From contig NZ_LMUT01000009.1 in NCBI RefSeq assembly GCF_009765785.1, positions 246,951-282,091 on the forward strand: a stretch of DNA of 35,141 nucleotides, in the 5' to 3' direction. The position numbers and the translations under genes are program-made. Positions 1 through 8,048 of the stretch are shown one piece after another. How positions within the stretch are numbered: position 1 is the first letter of the stretch; each line of letters starts with the position of its first letter. The DNA is from Granulicella sp. L46. GTDB lineage: Bacteria; Acidobacteriota; Terriglobia; Terriglobales; Acidobacteriaceae. The notes below the pieces were generated by a model, which was not told the DNA's origin, ran no database searches, and saw only the letters and a list, made by a program, of their open reading frames with translations.

Positions 1-234
1 ACGCCTCTAGCCGGCTACAACCTTTATCGCGAAACCCTCAACGCGACAGGCGAACCCACGGCGCCGCGCACCCAGTTAAATTCCTCACCAATTCCCCAGC
101 CCTCATTCCACGACGCCACCGCCAACTCGACCTCAACCTATCGATACAGCGTCACCGCAATCGACGCCAACGGCAATCAGAGCTCCGCCACCACGGTCAT
201 TCTCCAGCCCTTAGTTCCGCCCGCAGCCAATTGA
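1..234 (+). CDS. C-terminal end of a fibronectin type III-like protein (5' truncated by window)
   Basis: Frame 1 is open from the first base to a TGA at 232-234, giving 77 residues. The visible part reads like the last beta strands of a fibronectin type III or similar Ig-like domain: GYNLYRET near the start, then TYRYSVTAIDANGNQS, the typical last-strand pattern of such domains in secreted or surface proteins. The tail ends in a Pro/Ala-rich stretch. The start, signal peptide and any catalytic domain lie outside the window, so the role of the whole protein cannot be told. Its stop codon directly abuts the stop codon of mutY on the other strand. Confidence 0.75.
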   Translation, partial: TPLAGYNLYRETLNATGEPTAPRTQLNSSPIPQPSFHDATANSTSTYRYSVTAIDANGNQSSATTVILQPLVPPAAN

Positions 235-1425
235 TTACAAAGGAATTGTCACCTGAGGCAAAGCCATTAGGTTCAGCCGCTGCAGTGTCTTGCGTGCGAG
301 GCCGGTCAGTGGTTGTTGCGCCAGCTTCGTCGTAGTCACCCACCGCAAGTCGCCCTTCTCCGCCAAAACTTTTTCCATCAACAGTGACACCGAATCCTCC
401 TCACTCATCGCCTGCTTGGGCGCAGCGCCCTCACTGAATACCTGCACATAATAGTTGGTATTGGTGATGGCATGACGCAGGCGCAGGACCGGTTCGCGCC
501 CCTGCGTCGCTCCCGCCGGTAATGACGGAAGCTCCAGCATGCCTGCCATCAGCGACGCGTCCGCCGCCCGTCGCTCCAGCAAAACCTCCGTCGCTACTCC
601 GCGTTTACGAAGCGCTAAAAGATGCGCCACCGTTCGGCTCTGCATCTTCGCCCGGGCTCCAGTCGGGTGCTCCCCACGTGTCCTGCACAATTCCACCACT
701 GGACACTGCAGGCACAGCGGGGCGCGTGGCAAGCAGATCATCGCTCCCAACTCCATCATTGCCTGGTTATGATCCCCAGCCGCATTCTCGCCCGACGACC
801 TCCGGCTCGCTGCCGGCATCAGCGCTTGCGCAGCATCCGCCAACTGCGCTCTCGCCTTCGCACCCTTCTGCTCAGCCTGCCCCAACACCCGCAGCAGCAC
901 CCGCTCAACGTTTCCATCCAGGACGGCGACACTCTCGCCAAACGCAATGCTCGCGATCGCCGCTGCCGTGTACTCCCCCACCCCCGGCAGCGTCCGCAGC
1001 GTCGCCGACGACCGCGGCAGCTTCCCACTAAACTCGCGATCCACAAACTGCGCTCCCCGGTGCAGCATCCGAGCCCGACGGTAGTATCCCAATCCGCTCC
1101 ACAGCGCCAGAACATCTTCTTCCTCAGCGACAGCCAGGTCATGAATGGTAGGAAACCGCTGCAGAAACTCCTGGTACCGATCGATCACCGTCGCGACCCG
1201 AGTCTGCTGCAACATGATCTCCGACAACCACGTCGCATAGGGATCCCCCACTTCTCGCCACGGCAGTGCCCGCGCATTCTCGCGATACCACGCCCCCAAC
1301 CGCCGCCGAAACGTCAGCGCAGAAAATCCCAACCCCCCAGGTTCTTCCACCAACACAGTCGGAGCCTTGACGTCGCGTTTCTGCGCGATCCCCCGCTTCC
1401 GTTCCGCGTTCGTTTCCTTCGACAT
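235..1425 (-). CDS. mutY: A/G-specific adenine DNA glycosylase MutY
   Basis: Base-excision repair enzyme that removes adenine mispaired with 8-oxoguanine. The 396-residue protein has an HhH-GPD core with LPWRE (54-58), the catalytic Glu69 in SEIMLQQT, the helix-hairpin-helix LPGVG (146-150) and the catalytic Asp170 in VLDGNVERV. Four cysteines, C231, C238, C241 and C247 (C-x6-C-x2-C-x5-C), match the [4Fe-4S] loop. The C-terminal third, with LLERR and LELP, fits the NUDIX-like 8-oxoG recognition domain. The N-terminus is about 35 residues longer than in E. coli MutY. A GGAG lies only 2 nt from the ATG, too close to act as a normal ribosome site; a TAGACT box 9 nt upstream suggests a nearly leaderless mRNA. 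Confidence 0.95.
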   Translation of the reverse strand: MSKETNAERKRGIAQKRDVKAPTVLVEEPGGLGFSALTFRRRLGAWYRENARALPWREVGDPYATWLSEIMLQQTRVATVIDRYQEFLQRFPTIHDLAVAEEEDVLALWSGLGYYRRARMLHRGAQFVDREFSGKLPRSSATLRTLPGVGEYTAAAIASIAFGESVAVLDGNVERVLLRVLGQAEQKGAKARAQLADAAQALMPAASRRSSGENAAGDHNQAMMELGAMICLPRAPLCLQCPVVELCRTRGEHPTGARAKMQSRTVAHLLALRKRGVATEVLLERRAADASLMAGMLELPSLPAGATQGREPVLRLRHAITNTNYYVQVFSEGAAPKQAMSEEDSVSLLMEKVLAEKGDLRWVTTTKLAQQPLTGLARKTLQRLNLMALPQVTIPL

Positions 1426-1434
1426 GCTCCAGAC

Positions 1435-1440
1435 AGTCTA
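1435..1440 (-). promoter_or_regulatory. -10-like box of mutY (TAGACT)
   Basis: TAGACT on the minus strand lies 9 nt before the mutY ATG at 1425. No good -35 was identified. It belongs to a recurring TANNNT set close to start codons in this window. Confidence 0.3.
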
Positions 1441-1491
1441 TCTGGCCGCAGGCGTCACTAGCAGATCCAACCTTTACATCCAACCTTGCCG

Positions 1492-1725
1492 CTAGAAGTT
1501 AAAGAATTTCTCCCGCAACGCGTCTTCATAGGCCTTCTTCGCAGCCTTCGCCTTCCCACGAGCATCTTCCTCGGCAAAGCCAGCCGCTTCCCACGTATCA
1601 ATCTCCGCCTCGGAATGATCTACGGAAGCTAGAGCTTCTTCCCTCCGAATGGCAGCGATCCACTCTTCCACCGCCGCCTTGTAACTGCTTTGCATTTTGT
1701 CCAATTCCGCGGTTTCGATTGCCAT
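1492..1725 (-). CDS. small hypothetical helical protein
   Basis: A 77-residue protein that I do not recognise. I chose the ATG at 1725 because GGAGGT sits 8 nt upstream; the longer reading frame up to 1815 has no such site. The sequence is rich in Glu, Ala and Lys with no Cys and no membrane segment, and is likely all-helical (MAIETAELDKMQSSYKAAVE at the start, a Lys/Ala-rich KAKAAKKAYEDALREK end). It lies between mutY (same strand, 66 bp downstream) and the divergently oriented lrgA. Nothing in the sequence points to a function; a structural or protein-binding role is only a guess. Confidence 0.7.
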   Translation of the reverse strand: MAIETAELDKMQSSYKAAVEEWIAAIRREEALASVDHSEAEIDTWEAAGFAEEDARGKAKAAKKAYEDALREKFFNF

Positions 1726-1829
1726 CGTCCTAACCTCCATACAGAAAGTTATTCCAGCCGCATGAATAGGCCATGTACAACAATTAAGCTGGCAAACCGC
1801 ACGGCGCAGTGCCATCCCTCACCCTGGTG

Positions 1830-1835
1830 TAGCCT
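1830..1835 (+). promoter_or_regulatory. -10-like box of lrgA (TAGCCT)
   Basis: TAGCCT ends 6 nt before the lrgA ATG at 1842, the spacing expected if transcription starts at the first base of the start codon. lrgA has no Shine-Dalgarno sequence. Weak call on its own. Confidence 0.3.
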
Positions 1836-1841
1836 CAACCC

Positions 1842-2210
1842 ATGTCGATGATCAAGTCCATCTTCATCCTGCTGCTCTGCCAGCTAGCCGGCGAAGCCCT
1901 CCGCGCCGTCACCCACATCAAGGTTCCAGGCCCTGTAATCGGCATGGTCCTGCTCGTTGCCTTCTACATCCTTCGCCGTCGTGAACCGCCGCCTGCCCTC
2001 CAGCGCGCCTCCGACGGCCTCCTCAGCTGGCTCGGACTTCTCTTTGTCCCCGCTGGTGTGGGCATCGTCGCCAACCTTGAGCTTCTCCGCTCCGCGTGGC
2101 TACCCATCTCCATCGCCCTCATCGGCAGCACCTTCCTCACGCTCGTCACCACTGCCTGGATCATGCACCGCTTCGGCCCCCGCGCCTCTATGCAGAACGA
2201 GGGCCTATGA
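1842..2210 (+). CDS. lrgA: CidA/LrgA family holin-like membrane protein
   Basis: A 122-residue inner-membrane protein of the CidA/LrgA family. Such proteins resemble phage holins and, with LrgB, are linked to control of murein hydrolase activity, programmed lysis or export of small metabolites in other bacteria. Four hydrophobic segments are visible. The family signature VPGPVIGMVLL lies in segment 2, followed by SWLGLLFVPAGVGIV. The length is normal for the family. No Shine-Dalgarno sequence precedes the ATG. The stop codon overlaps the lrgB start (ATGA), so the two proteins are almost certainly made together. The local substrate or role is not known. Confidence 0.9.
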   Translation: MSMIKSIFILLLCQLAGEALRAVTHIKVPGPVIGMVLLVAFYILRRREPPPALQRASDGLLSWLGLLFVPAGVGIVANLELLRSAWLPISIALIGSTFLTLVTTAWIMHRFGPRASMQNEGL

Positions 2211-2929
2211 ACTGGACCACCCTTCCTCATACCCTCTCGCCTGGCATCGTCCCGCTCTTCGCGATCGTCCTCACCCTTGGCGCCTACCTCTTTGGCGTCG
2301 AAGTCCAAAAGCGCATTCCCAACCCCCTCGCCAACCCCGTCCTCATCGCGATCGTAATCATCGGCATCACTCTCCGCCTCCTCCACCTCTCCTACCAGGA
2401 CTACTTCACCGGCGCCCAGTTCATTTACTTCCTCCTCGGCCCCGCGACCGTAGCTCTCGCCATCCCCATGGTTCGCGCACTCGAGCACATGCGCCGTGGC
2501 TTCTGGCCCATGATCTCCGCACTCCTCGCCGGCTCACTCATCGGACTTATCAGCGGCTACGCCATCGTGCGACTGCTCGGCGGCAGCCAGGCCGTGGCCC
2601 TTTCTATGGCGCCCAAATCCCTCACCACGCCCATCGCCATCGCAGTCTCTGCCAGCATCGGAGGCATACCTTCCCTCTCTGCCGTCCTTGCGATCATTGG
2701 CGGAGTCCTCGTTGCCATCTCCATTGACCCAGTTCTCCGCTGGCTGAAGATTGACGAGCCCTCCGCCAAAGGCCTCGCTGCGGGCACCGCGGGCAGTGGC
2801 CTCGGAGCCTCCCGCGTCATACCGCAGCACACTCTCTCCGCCGCATTTGCAGGAGTAGCCATCGGCGCCAACGGCATCCTCACCGCCGTCCTTGCGCCCA
2901 TCCTCGCACCCTTACTAAAACACTGGTAG
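2207..2929 (+). CDS. lrgB: LrgB family membrane protein
   Basis: A 240-residue polytopic membrane protein, the usual partner of LrgA/CidA. The start ATG at 2207 overlaps the lrgA stop by 4 bp, which fixes it; a longer in-frame reading upstream is a shadow of lrgA. Recognisable family stretches are LGPATVALAIPM in the first half and SLTTPIAIAVSASIGG near the middle, then the glycine-rich GTAGSGLGASRV loop. The hydrophobic profile suggests six to eight membrane helices. It acts in the cytoplasmic membrane. Members of this family are implicated in cell-lysis control, and in plants in glycolate/glycerate transport; which applies here cannot be read from the sequence. Confidence 0.9.
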   Translation: MNWTTLPHTLSPGIVPLFAIVLTLGAYLFGVEVQKRIPNPLANPVLIAIVIIGITLRLLHLSYQDYFTGAQFIYFLLGPATVALAIPMVRALEHMRRGFWPMISALLAGSLIGLISGYAIVRLLGGSQAVALSMAPKSLTTPIAIAVSASIGGIPSLSAVLAIIGGVLVAISIDPVLRWLKIDEPSAKGLAAGTAGSGLGASRVIPQHTLSAAFAGVAIGANGILTAVLAPILAPLLKHW

Positions 2930-3004
2930 GGCAACCACCCATACCACGAAGACTTCCACAAGCGTCGCCCCACTACGCGAAGCTTTCCGCCCACCACACA
3001 GGAT

Positions 3005-3652
3005 CTATTGCCGTACACCCACCGTGGCCTCAGCTTTATCGATCGCCTCATACAAATCCGAGACATCCTTGACCTCGATCCACTCCTTCGGCGTCACGAC
3101 AATGATCGTTGGCGTATACATCCTTGAGTTCAAGCGATGACCTAATACATCTCCCTCGTTCACCTCGCGCTCAAGCTGCCCCGTTGGATCAAGGACAAAC
3201 GGAAGCTCCTTGCCATGCGCAGCAAAGAACGCCTTCGTAAATCTGTCTAAATCGTCTTTGTTCGCAATCTTGAACTGCGATGCGAATAGTTCGCGCCGGT
3301 ACTGCGTCGCCAACTCGGGCGAGACTTTGTCTTCAAGGTAGCGAGCGTAGAGCGCTCCCTCATGACTCCACGCGTGGCCTGGAATATGAAAGTCATAACG
3401 AACTAGTGGGATCTTGTAGTGATTGCTGGCTGCATGCACAAACGGAAATGCATGCGCGCAGTAAGGGCATTCCAGGTCTTCCCACTCGATGATCGCCACC
3501 TTCGCTCCCGCCGGAGGCTTCAGCATCGAGGTATCTGCAAAAGCACTCACCTGGCTAGGAGGCACCGACGTCTGCGCCGCCGCGGTCCCCACCAGCAACA
3601 TCATCGACCCAGCGACGAAAACTTGCGACATCCCAGCAAACCTCAAATGCAT
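3005..3652 (-). CDS. secreted DsbA-like thiol:disulfide oxidoreductase
   Basis: A 215-residue protein with a thioredoxin fold. From the ATG at 3652 the first 26 residues form a clean Sec signal peptide (MHLRF, a hydrophobic core, then AAAQ), so it should be periplasmic. The active site is C62-P-Y-C65 after the strand VAIIEWEDLE, and a TPT near residue 190 supplies the cis-proline. This pattern fits the DsbA/thioredoxin_4 family, which makes or isomerises disulfides in exported proteins. AGGAG lies only 1 nt before this ATG, so the start is uncertain: an in-frame TTG at 3709 gives a longer N-terminus, and an ATG at 3631 a shorter one. The gene follows the YdeI-like gene closely. Confidence 0.85.
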   Translation of the reverse strand: MHLRFAGMSQVFVAGSMMLLVGTAAAQTSVPPSQVSAFADTSMLKPPAGAKVAIIEWEDLECPYCAHAFPFVHAASNHYKIPLVRYDFHIPGHAWSHEGALYARYLEDKVSPELATQYRRELFASQFKIANKDDLDRFTKAFFAAHGKELPFVLDPTGQLEREVNEGDVLGHRLNSRMYTPTIIVVTPKEWIEVKDVSDLYEAIDKAEATVGVRQ

Positions 3653-3712
3653 TCTCCTCGCGAACCAGATGGCCGTCCGTACTCCACTATCCCACACCCA
3701 CCCGTCCAACCC

Positions 3713-4375
3713 TCATCGCCGCGCCACGCGAAGCCCCTCGCCGTCCGCACAGGACTCATACTTCCAGTTGCGTGATTTCCCTTCGGCGATCCACTCCACT
3801 GCCGTCTCGACTCGCTTCTCCCGCGTCTCCTCACGCTTCGCCTCGGCAATCCACTGGCAGTACTCACGCCTGTATCCCGGAGTCATCGCCTCGAACTTCT
3901 TCGCCGCCACCTTATTCTTCTTCAACGCGGTAGCCAGCGCCTCCGGAACCTCTGCTTCGGCCTTCACCACCTTGGGCCGCGACCACGCCTTCGTTCGCTC
4001 GCCGTCAGCAATCGCCTTGGCCGCGATGCTCACATAGGACACCAGCTTTGCGCGCGAGGGCAGATCCTTAACGGAGGTCACCTTCCCAAACGTCCCCATA
4101 CCGTTATCCTGCGCGGCGCCCTCCTTCTCCAGAACCGCGCCCACCTCCGGCCCCCACAACCCAAAGCTGCAATGCGCCTTGAACGCAGACATATTTCCCA
4201 GGATCACGCCCTGGTACACAAAGAACGGTCGCGACCACTTCATCTCTTCCACCGCCCCCGGCGCCCCCGCATGCACCACTTCCCGCAGATACTCAAGGAT
4301 CGGCTGCGCAAACTCTGCAGCTTTGTTGATGTAAGCGTCCACCGCAACGATCCTGCCATCTGTAACCGTAGCCAT
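3713..4375 (-). CDS. YdeI/OmpD-associated family protein with DUF1801-type N-terminal domain
   Basis: A 220-residue soluble protein. The first ~130 residues match the DUF1801 (YdhG-like) fold, with EEMKWSRPFFVYQG and the following FGLWGPEVG region. The last ~60 residues, from KFEAMTPGYRREYCQWI to AVEWIAEGKSRNWKYE, match the YdeI C-terminal module, seen in proteins described as bacteriocin-protection or OmpD-associated; the biochemical role is not settled. The ATG at 4375 is chosen because GGAGGT lies 5 nt upstream. A plausible sigma-70 promoter lies at 4412-4441. The gene probably forms a transcription unit with the DsbA-like gene downstream. Confidence 0.8.
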   Translation of the reverse strand: MATVTDGRIVAVDAYINKAAEFAQPILEYLREVVHAGAPGAVEEMKWSRPFFVYQGVILGNMSAFKAHCSFGLWGPEVGAVLEKEGAAQDNGMGTFGKVTSVKDLPSRAKLVSYVSIAAKAIADGERTKAWSRPKVVKAEAEVPEALATALKKNKVAAKKFEAMTPGYRREYCQWIAEAKREETREKRVETAVEWIAEGKSRNWKYESCADGEGLRVARR

Positions 4376-4411
4376 CGACCACCTCCAACTGATACTGCTG
4401 AAGAGGCCACC

Positions 4412-4441
4412 AGTATAGCGACGCATCTGCCCTCTTCCCAA
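4412..4441 (-). promoter_or_regulatory. probable sigma-70 promoter of the YdeI-like gene
   Basis: On the minus strand TTGGGA (4441-4436) is followed, after 18 nt, by TATACT (4417-4412). The predicted transcript would have a leader of about 30 nt carrying GGAGGT before the ATG at 4375. Spacing and position support it; the -35 match is partial. Confidence 0.45.
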
Positions 4442-4876
4442 CCGCAACAAATCCAACGCCCGCCGTCCGCGCAGAATCTGTCAAGCCCCCCAGCCGCCCG
4501 AAAAACGCGAAAACCCCCGTCAACACTGGCGATATATATTTTCAAAACCTGGCATAGTTACCCCCGCCAATTCGCTACAATTTAACTAGACCCTCTCAAT
4601 TGAGCGATTAGCAAGCGCATCCCTCTGACGAGCGCCTCGCCCTTGCGCATCAACAAAAAGGCTAAAGAGCGAACAAGGGCCAACGGCCCGACATAGACTC
4701 CGCTGCAGTGAAGAATCTTCAGCTTTCACATTTAGCCCCTAACTCTAATAGAAAGAATTAGATACGCGTAACCAATTTAGAATGAGCACTTTGAAAGTAG
4801 CCTTCACTCGTCAACTGTAACATTCCAAACGACTTGACTAAGCAAAAGTGAAAGTAGGGGGAGGGGGGTGGAGAGC
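4442..4876. other. gene-free intergenic stretch
   Basis: About 435 bp without a credible coding frame, more AT-rich than the flanks. It lies downstream of the FAD oxidoreductase gene and upstream of the YdeI-like gene. A TACAAT hexamer (4576-4581, plus strand) could be a -10 box but has no convincing -35. I saw no tRNA, no known riboswitch pattern and no strong hairpin with a T-run. An unrecognised small RNA cannot be excluded. Confidence 0.4.
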
Positions 4877-5986
4877 CTACGCCAGCAGCGCGGCTTCCGA
4901 AATTCGCGTTCTCCTTGCAACGATCTCGAGGGATCGCGGCCTGAGCGATGCCATCGCCATCAGCACCCCGCGCGATGGCGCCCACACCAGCCCGCGCGAA
5001 ACCAAGGTTGCCAGAGCCACCTGCCCTGACAGTTCTCGGTATAGCTTCGCCTGAAACTGCTCGGCGCTCTCGCCCTGCAGATACATCGCTGCCGCCAGGC
5101 ATCCGCTATGCAGCGCAATCGACATCCCATCTCCGGTGAACGAAGGAATCACCGCCGCTTGATCGCCCAGCGCCCAGACACCATGGCTTGCGGCACGCAC
5201 ATATCCATACGGAATCGCCGACACTGCCAGCGGCCTCTCGAGCAGCGCCTGCGCACCCTGCAGTCGCTCCCGCAGCAGCCCGCACTCCCGCTGCATCGCG
5301 GCCAGGAAGTGTTCCCATCGGCCACCGTGACGCTGCAGCTCGGCCCGTTCCACCAGGCAGCACAGGTTCGCCGCACCGTCTTCCACCGGCTGCAACCCTG
5401 CATAGCCGCCGCGATACAGCATGAGTTCCACATGGCCCTCAAGCGCCGCAGCCTGCGCAGGCGCGAGTCGCCAGTACATCTTGAACGCCACAAGATCTGA
5501 CTGTTTACCCTTCGGCCGAGGTCGGCCTCGCAGATCATGCTTACCAGTGGCAAGGAAAGCCGCGTTCGCCAACACCGGCTCCCCGCCCTCCACCATCGCG
5601 CGCCAGCCGTTACGCTCTCGCTCGATCCCATGCACTCGGCATCCGCGAAGAACCCGCGCACCAGCATCCGCCGCCAACCGGAGCAACTCCTCATCGAGCC
5701 GCCGCCTGGTCAGCGACAGTGCGTGGAACGGCAGCTTCGTCTCACTCAGCCCACCCTTCCATGCCAGCCGAACCGCACCGATCGGCACCGCACCAAAGCT
5801 CGCCACCTCGAGCCCTAGCGATTCCAGGTAATTCAGCGCCTCGCGACTAAGAAACTCTCCGCAGACTTTATGCTCAGCGGACAGTGCACGCTCGATCACC
5901 ACCACATCGCGACCTGCGCGAGCCAGCCGAATCGCCGCAGCCGCACCCGCCAGGCCTCCACCAACGACTACTACCTCAGCATTCAC
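4877..5986 (-). CDS. FAD-dependent oxidoreductase (SrsC/geranylgeranyl-reductase-like) of the type III PKS operon
   Basis: A 369-residue flavoprotein of the p-hydroxybenzoate hydroxylase / geranylgeranyl reductase superfamily. The N-terminus has the dinucleotide-binding strand [10 protein letters not shown] (GGGLAG at residues 9-14) and an ER acidic end to the fold (VVVIER). The second FAD motif [19 protein letters not shown] lies near residue 275. I place the start at GTG 5986, overlapping the methyltransferase TGA as GTGA with GGAG 8 nt upstream; an in-frame ATG at 6022 is the alternative. By analogy with Streptomyces srsC it may hydroxylate a methylated resorcinol, but lipid-reductase activity is equally compatible with the family. 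It is the last gene of a three-gene operon. Confidence 0.85.
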   Translation of the reverse strand: MNAEVVVVGGGLAGAAAAIRLARAGRDVVVIERALSAEHKVCGEFLSREALNYLESLGLEVASFGAVPIGAVRLAWKGGLSETKLPFHALSLTRRRLDEELLRLAADAGARVLRGCRVHGIERERNGWRAMVEGGEPVLANAAFLATGKHDLRGRPRPKGKQSDLVAFKMYWRLAPAQAAALEGHVELMLYRGGYAGLQPVEDGAANLCCLVERAELQRHGGRWEHFLAAMQRECGLLRERLQGAQALLERPLAVSAIPYGYVRAASHGVWALGDQAAVIPSFTGDGMSIALHSGCLAAAMYLQGESAEQFQAKLYRELSGQVALATLVSRGLVWAPSRGVLMAMASLRPRSLEIVARRTRISEAALLA

Positions 5987-6705
5987 TTCAGGCGCTCCAC
6001 GCACAAGCGTCCCGGAGTCCATCGCACCAGCCGCACGTCCGCAACGCCGATTCCAGCCGCGCTCAACATCCGCTCCCAATCATCCTCGCGGAAGCTTCGG
6101 CGGAACGATACTGGACCATCATGCTGCACAAACCGATGCCATCGCATGACCTTCGCCAGCACCCCGAACAGTCGATACGGAGTCTCTTCTCGACACAGGT
6201 CGTTGACAAACCATCCGCGCCGCGCAACCGCTTCGCTCCAGCCCAGAAATCGCGCAATCTCAGGTTCTTCCAGGTGATGAGTGAACAGAGAACTCAGCAC
6301 CACGTCCACAGGCTCTTCATAGGTAAAGGCGTCACCGGTAATCCACTGGATAGCACTCGAAGCCGGCGCGAGTTCGCGCGCAACGCGCGCAGCGTAAGGG
6401 TTCAGATCAATACCCGTGAGCTTCACCTGAACGCCGCGACGCTCAGCCCATCGCTCCACGCGGCGCAGCATGTCGCCGCCACCCGAGCCCACATCCACGA
6501 TCCGCAGTTTCTGCTTGGGCGTCGCCTTAACCAACTCATCAAGAAACGCCAGCGTCGGCCGATAGGACAACGCAAGCCGATTCACCTGCCCTAGATCCAT
6601 CAGGCATTCGCGGAAGTCCTCGTACAAGCAAGGCTCATCCATCCACTCTGGCAGTTCCGACGGCGCCGCACGCCGTGACAGATCAATACCCGCATCAGAC
6701 GGCAT
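5983..6705 (-). CDS. SAM-dependent methyltransferase of the type III PKS operon
   Basis: A 240-residue class I methyltransferase. SAM-binding motif I is DVGSGGGD (71-78), the acidic end of strand 2 is GIDLNP, and GDAF plus the DVVLSSLFTHHL stretch follow as later motifs. The order and sequence match methyltransferases found next to type III polyketide synthases, which methylate the hydroxyl of the phenolic or pyrone product (SrsB in Streptomyces, BpsB-type in Bacillus; the latter is an unrelated fold). The ATG at 6705 overlaps the end of the synthase gene by 11 bp, and its own stop overlaps the flavoprotein GTG start, so the three proteins are translationally coupled. Confidence 0.85.
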   Translation of the reverse strand: MPSDAGIDLSRRAAPSELPEWMDEPCLYEDFRECLMDLGQVNRLALSYRPTLAFLDELVKATPKQKLRIVDVGSGGGDMLRRVERWAERRGVQVKLTGIDLNPYAARVARELAPASSAIQWITGDAFTYEEPVDVVLSSLFTHHLEEPEIARFLGWSEAVARRGWFVNDLCREETPYRLFGVLAKVMRWHRFVQHDGPVSFRRSFREDDWERMLSAAGIGVADVRLVRWTPGRLCVERLK

Positions 6706-7765
6706 GAAAGAGCATGGTCTCCGCCGTCAGCCCCGGCCCAAACGACATCGCGCAGCCCTTCTCGCCCGGATGCGCACTCTGCATCAGCCGCTCCAGCACG
6801 AACATCACTGTCGCCGAGCTCATGTTGCCAAAGCACTCCAACGTCTGCCGCGATGCCGCCAGCGCATCCTCCGTCAGCCCCAGCCCACGCTCCACCGCAT
6901 CCAACACCGACTTGCCTCCCGGATGAACACCCCACAGCGAGATGTCCTCCTTGCTATGCTTGCCGAGAACCTCGCCACCCGAGACCGCCAGCGCTTTACC
7001 AATCTCGCCCGGCACCTTGCCGGACAGAAGCATGTCAAACCCCACACCGCGTATCTTCCAGGTAATCAGGTTTCGCGTCTCCGGAATCAGCACAGAGCGG
7101 AAGCTATCCATGGCGAAGCCCTCAGGCTGGGCACTGATGAGACTGGCTGCACAGCCATCACCGAATACGAGAAAAGACAGGACTTGCTCGAGATCCTGCG
7201 TCTCCTGCAAATGCAGCGTACACAACTCCAGGTTGACCAGAAGCACCTTGGCGTCTGGCTCCGAACGAACGATATGCCTCGCCTGCTTTAGGCCGTTGAT
7301 CGCCGCGTAGCAGCCCATGAATCCGATCATGGTGCGCTCTACAGAGGTATCCAGGCCAAGGTGATCGAGGATGTCGAAGTCCAGCCCTGGTGCATACAGG
7401 CCTGTGCAGGACGTAACCAGCACATGAGTAATGCCGCGGCGCTCGTCGTCCGAGAGCATGAGCTTGTCCAATGCCCGTTGCGCGAGCCTGGGAGCAAATC
7501 GCTCAAAGATTTGCATTCGCTTCGCGGTGTCTGGAAAACTTCCGCGGGTGTAAAACTCGTGAGCGTTAACGGTGAATTCTGTACTCGCTGCGTTCGGCGT
7601 CAGCACAGAGAAGCGTCGCCGAATCCCGGAGCGCGCGGCCATCCGGCGAAACACCGGTTGGACTCGAGGGTCTTCCAGCATCTGGTCGGCAAATGCGACG
7701 AACGCTTCGTGCACATCATCCTGTGGCACAGCAGTGGCGATCCGGTTGATGTATGTCTGAGTCAA
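6695..7765 (-). CDS. type III polyketide synthase (chalcone/stilbene synthase family; alkylresorcinol or alkylpyrone type)
   Basis: A 356-residue homodimer-type condensing enzyme that would extend a fatty acyl-CoA with malonyl units and cyclise it to an alkylresorcinol or alkylpyrone. The catalytic triad is visible: Cys120 in TSCTG, His281 in GVHPGGK and Asn314 in GNMSSAT; GFMGCYAAING is a further family motif. I prefer the TTG start at 7765, since GGAG lies 6 nt upstream and MTQTYINRIATAVP is the usual family beginning; an ATG at 7831 would add 22 unlikely residues. It is the first gene of the operon with the methyltransferase and flavoprotein. Starter unit and ring type cannot be read from sequence alone. 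Confidence 0.9.
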   Translation of the reverse strand: MTQTYINRIATAVPQDDVHEAFVAFADQMLEDPRVQPVFRRMAARSGIRRRFSVLTPNAASTEFTVNAHEFYTRGSFPDTAKRMQIFERFAPRLAQRALDKLMLSDDERRGITHVLVTSCTGLYAPGLDFDILDHLGLDTSVERTMIGFMGCYAAINGLKQARHIVRSEPDAKVLLVNLELCTLHLQETQDLEQVLSFLVFGDGCAASLISAQPEGFAMDSFRSVLIPETRNLITWKIRGVGFDMLLSGKVPGEIGKALAVSGGEVLGKHSKEDISLWGVHPGGKSVLDAVERGLGLTEDALAASRQTLECFGNMSSATVMFVLERLMQSAHPGEKGCAMSFGPGLTAETMLFHAV

Positions 7766-7998
7766 CAAAAGCTCCGATGTCCCTAGGATGCACGAATGAC
7801 AACGCAAGAGATGACTCCAAATGGCAAGCACATTGTCTTTGTTTTGTCACATGAAAGGTAACACTACTCCCGTCCCTCCTGAGCAAAAGAAGCGAAAAGC
7901 TCCGTCTTCTCGACAATCAGAGACCCGCCTAAGTAGCTTCATTGAAATGACATGGAGTAAGGAATGTGACCGGATCAGCGACCGAATTACATAAACAC

Positions 7999-8024
7999 AA
8001 AGGCCGCCCTCTCAGGCGGCCTTT
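7999..8024 (-). terminator. strong intrinsic terminator after the radical SAM gene
   Basis: A perfect 10-bp stem, AAAGGCCGCC (7999-8008) with GGCGGCCTTT (8015-8024), around a 6-nt loop. On the minus strand it is followed by GTGTTTAT; on the plus strand by GCTTTT, so it may work both ways. It lies 25 bp past the radical SAM stop and separates that gene from the polyketide synthase operon. Confidence 0.85.
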
Positions 8025-8048
8025 GCTTTTCCCATTCCCTCTCGCTGA

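Noticed and set aside
622..1461. A 279-codon plus-strand frame opposite mutY
   Set aside because: Arg/Pro/His-rich shadow translation; mutY on the other strand has all catalytic residues.
3659..3709. TTG start at 3709 for the DsbA-like protein
   Set aside because: It would place 19 residues (including WVWDSG) before the signal peptide; the ATG at 3652 gives a normal Sec signal, although its ribosome site is too close.
4442..4876. Possible small RNA or riboswitch
   Set aside because: No hairpin with T-run, no known conserved core and only an isolated TACAAT; kept as a gene-free stretch.
7766..7831. ATG at 7831 as the polyketide synthase start
   Set aside because: It adds 22 residues that do not resemble the family and lacks a ribosome site; TTG 7765 has GGAG at the right distance.
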